Notes: generated by a model not told the origin, from the sequence alone. 64,000 bases of DNA from Paenibacillus_F chitinolyticus_A (GCF_045038035.1 NZ_CP173427.1:4898001-4962000); one strand, 5' to 3'. Positions 33,827 to 42,256 are shown, numbered from the stretch's first letter. A program made the numbers and translations.

Positions 33827-34213
33827 TCATCTCTTGCCGGCGAGCTGCATAACGCCTATTAAATTGCCGTTAAGGTCGTAAAACTTCAGGAATTTTGCGA
33901 ATCCTCCATCGTCAAAGCTGGCAATTGCGACACTTTTCTCCTTCAAATGTTTCACGAGGTTATCGATATCGCCGCTGCTGAAAAACAGGACCGGTTTTAG
34001 CTCTCCATCCTTATTGAAACGAACGGGCGAGTAATTCTTCGTTTGCCAAAGCATTAGGTTAGGACCTTTATGAACAGAAAGCATGGCGCTCTCTCCATAA
34101 TGACCGATCACCTGAAAGCCAAAAATTTCACCGTACCAGTGAATAGACTCTTCCAGATCGGTAACGGGCAATTGAACATGGTCAATCCCGCTTAAAAAAG
34201 CTTGGGGCATCAT
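33827..34213 (-). CDS. VOC-family (glyoxalase/dioxygenase-like) protein
   Basis: 128 residues with two beta-alpha-beta-beta-beta repeats typical of the vicinal oxygen chelate fold: GIDHVQLPVTDLEESIHWYGEIFGFQVIG and FAKFLKFYDLNGNLIGVMQ. Metal-ligand positions seem to be His in IDHVQ and Glu/Asp-like residues, with the final ligand position Gln or Met rather than Glu, so enzymatic activity is uncertain. It is less GC-rich than its neighbours. Monocistronic. Confidence 0.85.
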   Translation of the reverse strand: MMPQAFLSGIDHVQLPVTDLEESIHWYGEIFGFQVIGHYGESAMLSVHKGPNLMLWQTKNYSPVRFNKDGELKPVLFFSSGDIDNLVKHLKEKSVAIASFDDGGFAKFLKFYDLNGNLIGVMQLAGKR

Positions 34214-34422
34214 GCGCCTCCTTTGCTATCACAAGGTTTTTTCCACAATTTGTTTAATTGCACCTAATCTTATCCGCTTCTCCAAAAGGCGTCAACCTAT
34301 TGCTGCCGCACGAAATCTTTCATTCGCAAGTCCCCGAAAGTATACACTCCCCTAACATTCGGCTCGTACAATGGGAAGAGACCGGCCGCTTTCCCACCAA
34401 ACGAGTAAGGAGTTCCTGCACG

Positions 34423-36681
34423 ATGCCGTTCAACAAAACCAGACCGACCTCTCTTTTTCTTGCGACGCTGATCAGTTTTCTCGTCATTATAGGATTGTTT
34501 GCCGCGTTCGACCTGGCGGCCTTCGCTTATTTCAAGACCAAATATCACGGCGAAATTATCGCTCACAACCAGTCCATGCTTAAAAATACGGCCGAAAAAT
34601 ACAGCACGCATTTTTCCCGGATCAAAACGCTTCTCTTCAACACCTACAACGATCCCGGCGTGATCGCTTTCAACCGGCATCTGCAGGGCGCGACGGATGA
34701 AGAGCTCCGTTATCTGGAGGCGAAAAGCATCGTTACCCGGCTCCGTTCGGATACCTCGAACCCGCACCTGTTTCTCGACAACCTCGTGGTGTATTTCCTG
34801 CCGCACGGCGTCACGCTCGACAAGGACGGCAGCAGCGGTGCGGAAGACCAGTACAACCGGCTGTACAAAAGCGCCGCTTATCCGCTCCCCTTCTGGGAAA
34901 ACCGCCTGAAATCGGCAGATGCGTTCTCCCTGCTGCCCGCAGCGGATTTCAAGACGGTCTGGAATTCGCCCGACGAGAAGAAGCTGCTGCCCGTCAGCTT
35001 TCATCTGAGCGGCAGCAGCTACCTCGTTACGGCTTATCTGGACGTGGACAAGACGCAGCGGGATTTTCTCGGGGAAGGCGGAGACGGGCGCCTCTTTTAC
35101 GTGCTGAACGGCGATGGAAGCGTTCTTTTCCGGACGGGCGAAGGAGGAAATACGGCGGGACTTCCCGCTTTCGATGGGAATAGCGGAACATCCGTGGCCG
35201 GCGGGATGGTTTATTTCCGCTATACCGGCGAGGACGGCCTGACGTACATCACCGGCGTTCCCAATGCCAACGTGGCCTCCCAGCTCCGCAAGCTGAACTG
35301 GACGCTGCTCGCGATATTCCTCCTGTCGCTCGGCATCGCCCTTGCCGTCTCTCTGCTGAGCAGCCGCCGGATCAACCGGCCCGTCAAACAGCTGGTTTCG
35401 GCATTTATGAGCGGGAGCGGCGGCGGAGAGCCCAGCGCGATCCGGGAATTCGCGTTCATTCAGGAGAAAATCGCCGATCTGCTCAAGGAAAAGGCCGAAA
35501 TCCGCAGCGAGCTGCGCAGCCGGCAGTCGCTTCTTACGAAGTACAGCTACATTAACAAGCTGAGAAGCATTCATACGGATATTCACGAATGGCAGGATTT
35601 TATCGCGAGCGACCAAAGCTTCCAGATTATCGTCTATGAACTCCGGTTCCGGCAGGCGAAACCGGACGGGGAACCTGTCCCGCACGAGCGGCTTGCCTCC
35701 TATTACCGTGAGCATCTCGACGTGCTTCTGAGAGAACACAGTCCCGGTTCGCATACGTTCCAGATGGAGAAGAACCAGATATTAACGGTCATCAGCGGCG
35801 CAGTCGCTGCCGGCACGCTTCAGGCCATGCTCGGGGACATCCGGCACCTGTTCGATTCCGACAAGGAGCAGTGCCTGGCGGCCGTGGCGGTCAGCTCGCG
35901 GTTCGAGCACGCTTCCCAGTTCAACGACGCCTACCTGCAGGCGCTGGAAAGAGCGGGCCAGGCCACCCTGGCGGAGGAGACGCAGCTCATCCTTGAAACG
36001 CGGTCCGGCCTGCAGGCTTGCGCGCTAAGCCCCGCCCGGGAGCAGGAGCTGAACGCCTGCCTTCAGGCCGGGGACGACAAGGGGGCCCTGGAGCTGATGG
36101 GCCGCCAGCTTGCCGAAATGCGCGAGTCCGGGGCCGGCGTCGTCCAGTACAGGCAGCTTGCGGAGTCCACCGCGGCCAAGATCTGGAAGCTTATGGACAT
36201 CTACAAAATCGCGCAGGACGCTGCCTGGCCCGTCAAACCGCTTATGAGGCGGCTTAAGGAGTGCTGCACCTTCGAAGATTATATCGAAGGCTACCGGGAA
36301 CTGTTCTTCTCCGCGGCCTCGCTCATTTACGAGAAGAAAGATACGGAAGATCCCGTGATCCGATTCGTTATGGACACGCTCCGGGACGGCTACGGGGATG
36401 AGCTTTCCCTCGAAAATCTTGCGGACCGCCTCCAGATGTCGAGCGCCTATTTATCGGTCTATATCAAAGAGAAAACGGGAGCGAATTTCAGCGACCACCT
36501 GAATGCCATCCGGGTTTCCAAAGCGCAGGAACTGCTGACGGGGACTCAGCTCAATATTGTGGAAGTCGGTCTTCGCATCGGCTACCGGAACATCACGTCG
36601 TTCAACCGCATGTTCAAGAAGTGGACGGGACAGACGCCGGGCGAATACCGCAGAGCCGCCAAGCTGAACGCCGCGGAATAA
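34423..36681 (+). CDS. Membrane-anchored AraC-family regulator (YesN/Msm type)
   Basis: 752 residues from ATG 34423 (AAGGAG 10 nt upstream). TM helix about 13-37, a large extracytoplasmic Cache-like sensor (40-285), a second TM (about 288-310), a HAMP-like linker, a helical cytoplasmic region, and a C-terminal AraC HTH (about 645-745) with DELSLENLADRLQMSSAYLSVYIKEKTG and GYRNITSFNRMFKKWTGQTPGEYR. Such fused sensor-regulators in Paenibacillus usually control adjacent carbohydrate ABC transporters. No transporter is adjacent here, so its target lies elsewhere or has been lost. Confidence 0.92.
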   Translation: MPFNKTRPTSLFLATLISFLVIIGLFAAFDLAAFAYFKTKYHGEIIAHNQSMLKNTAEKYSTHFSRIKTLLFNTYNDPGVIAFNRHLQGATDEELRYLEAKSIVTRLRSDTSNPHLFLDNLVVYFLPHGVTLDKDGSSGAEDQYNRLYKSAAYPLPFWENRLKSADAFSLLPAADFKTVWNSPDEKKLLPVSFHLSGSSYLVTAYLDVDKTQRDFLGEGGDGRLFYVLNGDGSVLFRTGEGGNTAGLPAFDGNSGTSVAGGMVYFRYTGEDGLTYITGVPNANVASQLRKLNWTLLAIFLLSLGIALAVSLLSSRRINRPVKQLVSAFMSGSGGGEPSAIREFAFIQEKIADLLKEKAEIRSELRSRQSLLTKYSYINKLRSIHTDIHEWQDFIASDQSFQIIVYELRFRQAKPDGEPVPHERLASYYREHLDVLLREHSPGSHTFQMEKNQILTVISGAVAAGTLQAMLGDIRHLFDSDKEQCLAAVAVSSRFEHASQFNDAYLQALERAGQATLAEETQLILETRSGLQACALSPAREQELNACLQAGDDKGALELMGRQLAEMRESGAGVVQYRQLAESTAAKIWKLMDIYKIAQDAAWPVKPLMRRLKECCTFEDYIEGYRELFFSAASLIYEKKDTEDPVIRFVMDTLRDGYGDELSLENLADRLQMSSAYLSVYIKEKTGANFSDHLNAIRVSKAQELLTGTQLNIVEVGLRIGYRNITSFNRMFKKWTGQTPGEYRRAAKLNAAE

Positions 36682-36708
36682 AAAAAGCGCCCTTGGGGGG
36701 CGCTTTTT
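36682..36708 (+). terminator. Terminator of the AraC-family gene
   Basis: AAAAAGCGCCC (36682-36692) pairs with GGGCGCTTTTT (36698-36708), five-base loop; starts immediately after the stop codon. Confidence 0.9.
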
Positions 36709-36710
36709 GC

Positions 36711-36845
36711 CTATGCTTATGCGTATACGTTTGCGTCTTGCCGTTGCGTTCGGCCTTGCGGTTGCCTTCGCGACTTGCGTTTACATTCGTGACTTGCCTA
36801 TCCGTTCTTGCCTTGCGATTGCGTTCGCGTTCGCGGCTTTCGTCG
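36711..36845. repeat. Degenerate hexamer-period array
   Basis: About 135 bp composed of TTGCGT, TTCGCG, CTTGCC, ATGCGT-like words with a period near 6 bp. It separates the AraC terminator from the end of the 36852-37223 gene. Frames through it give only Arg/Asn/Lys- or Leu/Ala-rich repeats. Confidence 0.6.
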
Positions 36846-36851
36846 CTTACG

Positions 36852-37223
36852 TCAATACCCCTCAATCTGGAGGGCTTCCGTCAATTTCTCCGCAGCTTCA
36901 CGCGTGCGTTCGAAAGCTTCGGTTGCTTCATGATCCGCCGCATTGGCTGCTTTGATGGCTTCCAAAGCCTTCAGCGTAGCTTCCGCGGCTCTCGATGCGG
37001 CTTCGCGGCTGGCATGAATCAGCTTGGATAAGGAGCCTGATTCCGTGTTTTCTCTCACGATTTCCGCCATCAGAGCGGCATGTTCAGCCGCTGCCGTAGC
37101 TTCGAAACCTATCCGAACCGCTGTTTGCCGGAGTTCGTAGGCCCGGCTGTTTGCCCTGTTCGAAATTTCGCGAGCTTCATTCATCAATTCGACATAAGCG
37201 GCAATCTTTTCATTTAAGGTCAT
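36852..37223 (-). CDS. Ala/Glu-rich all-helical protein, unknown
   Basis: 123 residues; AGGAG 9 nt before the ATG. Almost entirely helical, rich in Ala, Glu, Arg and Thr with repeated EAAEKL/REAASRAAEATLKALEAIKAA patterns; probably an extended coiled coil or helical hairpin. No Cys, no TM and no signal peptide. It recalls phasin-like or spore-associated helical proteins, but I do not recognise a family. Confidence 0.65.
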   Translation of the reverse strand: MTLNEKIAAYVELMNEAREISNRANSRAYELRQTAVRIGFEATAAAEHAALMAEIVRENTESGSLSKLIHASREAASRAAEATLKALEAIKAANAADHEATEAFERTREAAEKLTEALQIEGY

Positions 37224-37418
37224 CCGGTCCCACTCCTAAAGGGCGAAATAAGAGCTTATACTCCTTCTATAATAAGCTATTCGGGAGTAAGTTCAAACCC
37301 AGGTCCGTTCTGCCGGTCCCTCCGGTAGGGAGCTAAATTTAAATGGTTTATTTTAATGTCTAATACTGGAAAATATTTTCAACCTAAATAAGCAACCTTT
37401 ACTCTTAAGGAGGAGTCC

Positions 37419-37583
37419 ATGAATAACTTGGCAAAAATACTTCCTTTAGCAGTTGCCCTATGCATCATTGTAATATTCATATACCGACTCTCAAGCGGAA
37501 CGATCAAGACCCGTAAACGAGAAAATATAGGTCTTCTCCTATTCTTAATTTTTATGTTGTGGTTGTTTATTTCATATAAATAA
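37419..37583 (+). CDS. 54-residue two-TM membrane protein
   Basis: ATG at 37419 with AAGGAGG 7 nt upstream. Two hydrophobic helices, LPLAVALCIIVIFIYRL and LLLFLIFMLWLFISY, separated by a basic loop (KTRKREN), so the loop is probably cytoplasmic. The gene is AT-rich compared with its surroundings. No family recognised. A hairpin follows at 37638. Confidence 0.65.
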   Translation: MNNLAKILPLAVALCIIVIFIYRLSSGTIKTRKRENIGLLLFLIFMLWLFISYK

Positions 37584-37637
37584 CCGCTCATGGGATCAAG
37601 ACGCCTTTGACGAACGTTTTTCTCGTTCTATAGAGTT

Positions 37638-37676
37638 AAAAAGGCTGGCCTTTCAGATAGCAGAACGCCTTTTTTT
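37638..37676 (+). terminator. Possible terminator after the 54-residue gene
   Basis: AAAAAGGC (37638-37645) pairs with GCCTTTTT (37667-37674), followed by T; the 21-base loop is long. Confidence 0.45.
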
Positions 37677-37739
37677 CCTGCGGGACAAAGGCGTTTGTCT
37701 AAAGGCTAGAGAGATCCTCGCCGTGCACTTCCGTAAAAC

Positions 37740-37771
37740 AAAAAAGGACAAGCCCATGCTTGTCCTTTTTT
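37740..37771. terminator. Terminator of the GbsR-type gene
   Basis: Perfect 14-bp stem AAAAAAGGACAAGC/GCTTGTCCTTTTTT with a four-base loop, bidirectional, ending one base before the stop codon of the minus-strand gene. Confidence 0.92.
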
Positions 37772-38380
37772 CTATTCTCTCCCGTCATGCTCTGTCCGGC
37801 CGGCTTCCTGTGAAGCGGGTTCCCGGGGCTCTTTCGGAATCAGCTCGAAGATCTTCCCGGTTTCCATCGCCTCGATCAGCCTCAGCAGCCACTTGTAATA
37901 GTCCATGGCGTGAGCGATTTTGGCTTCGTCCGCTTCCAGTACGGCCTGTAGCTCCGGACTCTCTTCGTATTCCTTCTTCATATGCCGCAGTTCGACGAGC
38001 GATTTGTTGAGGGCATTCATATTCCCTTCCACCGCTTTACGCCATTTAATGGAGAAAAAATCGCTGAAATTCTGGTACCAGTCCGGTTCCACCTCGTACA
38101 GGTCTTTGCGTGTGCCTTTTCCCCATACCTTATCGATCATTTTCAAATCCATCAGCGTCCGCACGCCGGTGCTCATGGATGTCTTGCTCATCCCCATCGT
38201 TTTGCTCAGTTCATCCAGTGTGACGGGTCCGTTATTGAAATACATATAGCCATATAAGTGCCCGATCGACAAGGTAATGCCGTATAAATCCATATTTTTG
38301 CCGATGGAATCAATAACACGTTCACGGTTTTTTTGAATTTTCTGGCTCTGCTCTGTCGTAAAGCCGCTGAGATCGTTCAT
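37772..38380 (-). CDS. GbsR/OpuAR-type (MarR-like) repressor
   Basis: 202 residues from ATG 38380 with GGAGG 6 nt upstream. The N-terminal winged HTH (ITLSIGHLYGYMYFNNGPVTLDELSKTMGMSKTSMSTGVRTLMDLKMIDKVWGKGTRKDLYE) is characteristic of GbsR-like regulators that sense choline or osmolytes; an aromatic segment (DWYQNFSDFFSIKWR) and a helical C-terminus follow. It is divergent from opuAA and most likely represses that operon. Confidence 0.9.
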   Translation of the reverse strand: MNDLSGFTTEQSQKIQKNRERVIDSIGKNMDLYGITLSIGHLYGYMYFNNGPVTLDELSKTMGMSKTSMSTGVRTLMDLKMIDKVWGKGTRKDLYEVEPDWYQNFSDFFSIKWRKAVEGNMNALNKSLVELRHMKKEYEESPELQAVLEADEAKIAHAMDYYKWLLRLIEAMETGKIFELIPKEPREPASQEAGRTEHDGRE

Positions 38381-38538
38381 GGTTTCCCTCCTGAGGAACA
38401 AGCTGCTGCTTCTCAACCTCTAAATTGTATTGTAATCAAAGACCCCTCGATAAGTAAAGAAAACACGAAAGAAGGAATACGGCGTTATACGGAGTATACT
38501 TAACGTATCGTACGTAAAGTTAAAACTGTACAAACATT

Positions 38539-38550
38539 TATAAGCTTATA
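38539..38550. promoter_or_regulatory. Perfect 12-bp palindrome upstream of opuA
   Basis: TATAAGCTTATA, just upstream of the opuA -35. A second inverted repeat, TATAC-GGA-GTATA, lies at 38486-38498. Both are candidate GbsR-type operator sites in the divergent region. Confidence 0.45.
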
Positions 38551-38556
38551 CGGACT

Positions 38557-38586
38557 TTGACGGTCAAAAAAGAATGCCGTTACACT
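38557..38586 (+). promoter_or_regulatory. Sigma-A promoter of opuA
   Basis: -35 TTGACG (38557-38562), 18-bp spacer, -10 TACACT (38581-38586); about 48 bp before the opuAA start. Confidence 0.65.
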
Positions 38587-38633
38587 GAAACAAGTCAGCA
38601 AGCCAGTCAAAAGACCCAGGAAAGGAGGTCCAC

Positions 38634-39833
38634 ATGCCTATCATTGAGGTAAAACAACTTACCAAAGTATTCGGATCGGACCCCAAGAGAGCTTTGACCC
38701 TGCTGGATCAAGGCCGCACCAAAGAACAGATTTTGAAAGAACACAAACTGACCGTGGGGGTCAATAAGGCGGAATTTTCGATTGAGCAAGGAGAAATCTT
38801 CGTCATTATGGGACTGTCGGGAAGCGGCAAATCGACGCTCGTCCGTCTGTTAAACCGGCTCATCGAGCCGACGGGAGGCCAGGTTCTTTTTAACGGAACC
38901 GATGTGCTTAAAATGAACCCCGAGCAGCTCCGTCAATTCAGACGGAAAAATATCGGGATGGTTTTTCAGAAATTCGCTCTTTTCCCGCACCGGACCGTAC
39001 TTGAAAATGCGGAATACGGACTTGAAATTCAGGGTGTCGAACGTAAAAAAAGAACGGAGATGGCAACCACCGCTTTGAAGTCGGTCGGCCTGGAAGGCTG
39101 GGAAAACAGCCTGCCCGACCAGCTCAGCGGCGGCATGCAGCAGCGCGTCGGCCTTGCCCGCGTGCTGGCCAACGATCCTGAAATCCTGCTTATGGATGAA
39201 GCGTTCAGCGCACTGGACCCGCTCATCCGCAAGGATATGCAGCTCGAGCTGCTGGAACTCCAGTCCAAGCTCAAGAAAACGATTGTCTTCATTACACATG
39301 ATCTGGATGAAGCGCTGCGCATCGGAGACCGGATCGCCCTCATGAAGGACGGCTCCATCGTCCAGATCGGCACGCCGGAAGAAATTCTGATTCAGCCGGC
39401 CAACAAGTACGTGGAACGCTTCGTCGAAGACGTGGATTTGTCCAAAGTCCTTACGGCGGCCCATGTCATGAAAAAACCGGAAACGATCTCCCTCGAAAGG
39501 GGGCCGCGGGTAGCCCTTCAGCTTATGCGGGACAGCGGCGTGTCCAGTTTGTATTTGACGAGCAAAGGGATGAAGCTGCTCGGAATCGTGACCGCGGAAG
39601 ACGCCCTCCAGGCTCTTAAGGAAGGCAAGTCGCTGGAGCAGGTCATGCAGCGCTCTATTCCGACTGTTTCACCCGGAACACTGCTGAACGACCTGTTCGA
39701 AATGATGGCCGAAACCCGGCTTCCCGTTGCCGTCGTCGACGAGGAGGACCGGCTGAAAGGCATCGTCATTAAAGGAGCGGTGCTTTCGGCCTTGGCCGGA
39801 AATGCGGAACCGGAAGCGGGTGTTGCGCGATGA
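38634..39833 (+). CDS. opuAA: Glycine betaine/proline ABC transporter ATP-binding subunit
   Basis: 399 residues. The quaternary-amine-family N-terminal extension (residues 1-50), Walker A GLSGSGKST (60-68), Q-loop, signature LSGGMQQR, Walker B ILLMDEAFSALDP and switch His in ITHDLDEAL; two C-terminal CBS domains (about 280-395) that in OpuA relatives sense ionic strength or c-di-AMP. AAGGAGG precedes the ATG. First gene of opuAA-AB-AC, divergent from the GbsR-type gene. Confidence 0.96.
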   Translation: MPIIEVKQLTKVFGSDPKRALTLLDQGRTKEQILKEHKLTVGVNKAEFSIEQGEIFVIMGLSGSGKSTLVRLLNRLIEPTGGQVLFNGTDVLKMNPEQLRQFRRKNIGMVFQKFALFPHRTVLENAEYGLEIQGVERKKRTEMATTALKSVGLEGWENSLPDQLSGGMQQRVGLARVLANDPEILLMDEAFSALDPLIRKDMQLELLELQSKLKKTIVFITHDLDEALRIGDRIALMKDGSIVQIGTPEEILIQPANKYVERFVEDVDLSKVLTAAHVMKKPETISLERGPRVALQLMRDSGVSSLYLTSKGMKLLGIVTAEDALQALKEGKSLEQVMQRSIPTVSPGTLLNDLFEMMAETRLPVAVVDEEDRLKGIVIKGAVLSALAGNAEPEAGVAR

Positions 39834-40666
39834 ACCTGCCTAAACTTCCGCTCGGCAGTTGGATCGAATTTCTCGAAAGCTGGCTCACCGATCATTTCGG
39901 GCCGCTCTTCGGCGCCATCAAAGCGGTCATCGCCGCTATGGTCGGTTCCATCGAGACCGCTCTGACCGCTCTTCCCGCGCTCGTTCTGATCGTTCTGATC
40001 ACGGCGCTTGCCTACTGGATCGGCCGCTGGAGGATCGCGCTTTTCGCGTTTATCGGCCTGCTGCTGATCGACAACCTGGGCTTCTGGGAGCTGTCCATGC
40101 AGTCGCTTGCGCTCGTCCTGACGGCGTCCATCCTGTCCATCGTGATCGGGGTGCCGATCGGTATTCTCTGCGCGCGTCATACGCTGCTGCAAAATATCGT
40201 GACGCCGGTGCTCGACTTCATGCAGACGATGCCCGCCTTTGTCTACCTGCTTCCCGCCGTGTCGTTCTTCTCTCTCGGCGTCGTGCCGGGCGTCATCGCT
40301 TCGATCATTTTCGCGATTCCGCCTACGATCCGCCTGACCAACCTCGGCATCCGGCAGGTGCCGGAAGAGCTGGTGGAGGCGGCGGACGCCTTCGGCTCGA
40401 CACCGGCCCAGAAGCTGGTCAAGCTGCAGCTGCCCCTCGCGATGCCGACCATTATGGCCGGCGTGAACCAGACCATCATGCTGTCCCTGTCCATGGTCGT
40501 CATCTCCTCGATGATCGGCGCGCAAGGGGTCGGCGCTTACGTGTACCGGGCCGTCACGCAGGCCAAGACGGGCGTCGGCTTCGAAGCCGGTATCGCCATC
40601 GTCATTATGGCTATCCTGCTGGACCGTCTGACCCAGAATGTGTTTAAAAAGAAAAAATCGAACTAA
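39830..40666 (+). CDS. opuAB: Glycine betaine/proline ABC transporter permease
   Basis: 278 residues, overlapping opuAA by 4 bp. N-terminal amphipathic segment, then about seven TM helices with the binding-protein-dependent permease motif EAADAFGSTPAQKLVKLQLPLAMPTIMAGVNQ (EAA loop). It forms the membrane channel with OpuAA and OpuAC. Confidence 0.96.
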   Translation: MNLPKLPLGSWIEFLESWLTDHFGPLFGAIKAVIAAMVGSIETALTALPALVLIVLITALAYWIGRWRIALFAFIGLLLIDNLGFWELSMQSLALVLTASILSIVIGVPIGILCARHTLLQNIVTPVLDFMQTMPAFVYLLPAVSFFSLGVVPGVIASIIFAIPPTIRLTNLGIRQVPEELVEAADAFGSTPAQKLVKLQLPLAMPTIMAGVNQTIMLSLSMVVISSMIGAQGVGAYVYRAVTQAKTGVGFEAGIAIVIMAILLDRLTQNVFKKKKSN

Positions 40667-40680
40667 GGGGTGTCATCGTT

Positions 40681-41553
40681 ATTTTTAAAAAATGGAGTTT
40701 GTTGTTGTCCGTCGTTCTCGCCGTTGCACTGGTCGCCGGTTGTTCCACCGGCGGCGGAGCCAAAGGCAAATCCGTCAAGCTCGCGTATGTAGCCTGGGAT
40801 TCGGAGATAGCCAGCACGAACGTTGCCAAATACGTCCTGGAGAGCAAACTGGGCTACAAAGTCGAAATGCTCCAGGTTGACGCCGGGCCGATGTGGGCCG
40901 GTATCGCCGACGGAAGCGCGGACGCCATGGTTGCCGCCTGGCTTCCCGGCACTCACGCCTCCTATCTGGAGAAATATAAATCCAGCGTGGAGGATCTCGG
41001 CGCGAACCTGAAAGGCACCAAGACGGGACTGGCTGTTCCCGCTTACATGAAGATCGACTCGATCGAGGATCTCAAGAAAGCCGATGTAAGCGCGTCGCTG
41101 AACAACCAGATCATCGGGATCGAACCCGGAGCGGGCATTATGATGTCCACGGAAAAAGCGGTCGCCGACTACGGCCTCTCCGGCTACAAGCTGGTCGAAA
41201 GCTCTTCGGCCGCCATGGCTCAGGAGCTGCAAAAAGCTTATAAAGAACAGAAGCCTATCGTCGTCACCGGCTGGACCCCGCACTGGATGTTCGCCAAGAT
41301 GGAGCTGAAATATCTGGCCGATCCCAAGGGCGTATACGGCGGCGAAGAAGAAATTCACACGCTCACCCGCAAAGGGTTAAAAGAAGATCAGCCGAACGCC
41401 TACAAGTTCCTGGACCAGTTCGAATGGACCCCGGACGACATGGCTAAGGTGATGGTTGCGATCCAGGAAGGCAAATCGCCGGAAGACGCGGCCAAAGAAT
41501 GGGCCGACGCGAATGCCGACAAAGTGAACGCCTGGATCAAGGGCATCGAATAA
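40681..41553 (+). CDS. opuAC: Glycine betaine-binding lipoprotein (apparent ATT start)
   Basis: 290 residues if started at ATT 40681. Reading from there gives an ideal lipoprotein signal: FKKW, a hydrophobic stretch, then LVAGC. AAGGGGTG lies 8 nt upstream. The only conventional in-frame start, TTG 40699, removes all positive charge from the signal peptide and has no ribosome site. The mature protein is a type-F substrate-binding fold: KLAYVAWDSEIASTNV, GPMWAGIADGSADAMVAAWLPGTH, GIEPGAGIMMSTEKA, TGWTPHWMFAKMELKYL with the aromatic residues that box trimethylammonium. Either an unusual start codon or a single-base difference from ATG. Confidence 0.9.
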   Translation: MFKKWSLLLSVVLAVALVAGCSTGGGAKGKSVKLAYVAWDSEIASTNVAKYVLESKLGYKVEMLQVDAGPMWAGIADGSADAMVAAWLPGTHASYLEKYKSSVEDLGANLKGTKTGLAVPAYMKIDSIEDLKKADVSASLNNQIIGIEPGAGIMMSTEKAVADYGLSGYKLVESSSAAMAQELQKAYKEQKPIVVTGWTPHWMFAKMELKYLADPKGVYGGEEEIHTLTRKGLKEDQPNAYKFLDQFEWTPDDMAKVMVAIQEGKSPEDAAKEWADANADKVNAWIKGIE

Positions 41554-41580
41554 AACCCGGATTTCAAGGAGGCGAACTAT

Positions 41581-42015
41581 GTGCTGCCCCCGGCAAAATC
41601 GTATAAAACCAGTCTGTATCTGAGCTGTGCCTGGAATAACAAGCCGGCCTTCCGCGAGCTGGTTGCACGGCTGCAAACCTGCCGGAGCCGGGGGTTCCGC
41701 TTCGATACGTTTCTGCTGCCGGAAGATCATCCGGCGGCCGCCGCGGATAACGAGCGGTCCCTTTACGAGGCCGTGCGCGGCAAGATGAAATACTGCCAAG
41801 CCGTGCTCATTCCGGCCGACGCGCCTCCCGCCTACAGCAGATGGATCAACAAAGAAATTATCGCGGCCACAAGCGAAATGAACAAGCCGCTTATAGCCGT
41901 CCGGACCCCGGATTCGGGGGAGCCTTCCCTGATCGTGAAGCAGAATGCCGACCGGATAGTCGGCTGGGACGCGGAAGCGATCGTGCAGGCGATCCTGGAG
42001 CTGTCCGCACAATAA
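41581..42015 (+). CDS. TIR-like (DUF1863/ThsB-like) protein in the opuA transcript
   Basis: 144 residues, GTG start with AAGGAGG 8 nt upstream, 27 bp after opuAC and before the operon's terminator. The fold pattern fits a TIR-like domain: beta-strand TSLYLSCAWNNKPAFRELV, then YCQAVLIPADAPPAYSRWINKEIIAATSEMNKPLIAVRTP, then RIVGWDAEAIVQAIL. The Trp-x-x-Lys-Glu-Ile element (Glu92) matches the conserved helix of the MTH538/ThsB-like family, where the Glu is catalytic in active NADases. No ThsA-like effector is nearby. The role could be signalling or nucleotide metabolism; the assignment is by pattern only. Confidence 0.6.
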   Translation: MLPPAKSYKTSLYLSCAWNNKPAFRELVARLQTCRSRGFRFDTFLLPEDHPAAAADNERSLYEAVRGKMKYCQAVLIPADAPPAYSRWINKEIIAATSEMNKPLIAVRTPDSGEPSLIVKQNADRIVGWDAEAIVQAILELSAQ

Positions 42016-42027
42016 GCGCGCACGCCT

Positions 42028-42064
42028 AGCACCACTCTCCTCCGGGACAGTGGTGCTTTTTTTG
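42028..42064 (+). terminator. Terminator of the opuA-TIR operon
   Basis: AGCACCACT (42028-42036) pairs with AGTGGTGCT (42049-42057), followed by seven T. It is the first terminator after opuAA, so the TIR-like gene shares the transcript. Confidence 0.9.
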
Positions 42065-42256
42065 TGTGTCACTTTTTCGGGCACGGTGCGTGTTTACAGT
42101 TCAGTTCTCCCTCTGCCTTCATCATCACAGCATTCCGCTCGCGATTTCAGTTTCAATTCGATAGAAGCGGCGTAGGGGTATTCGCATATCCAAAACGGGA
42201 ATAACTACTCTAGTCGAATAAAAAGAGAACGAGAAACGGAAGAGGAGTGCTCCTTA

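Noticed and set aside
34297..35754. 485-codon ORF antisense to the AraC-family gene
   Set aside because: A shadow of a GC-rich real gene; Arg/Gln/Val-rich composition without any domain pattern.
36614..36865. 83-codon minus-strand ORF rich in Arg, Asn and Lys
   Set aside because: Covers the hexamer array and the AraC terminator; low complexity and no ribosome site.
36852..37223. Antimicrobial or phasin gene
   Set aside because: Helical Ala/Glu-rich composition alone does not support either; left as unknown.
41581..42015. Thoeris defence system
   Set aside because: Only a TIR-like protein is seen; no ThsA-type effector in the window, and the gene belongs to the opuA transcript.
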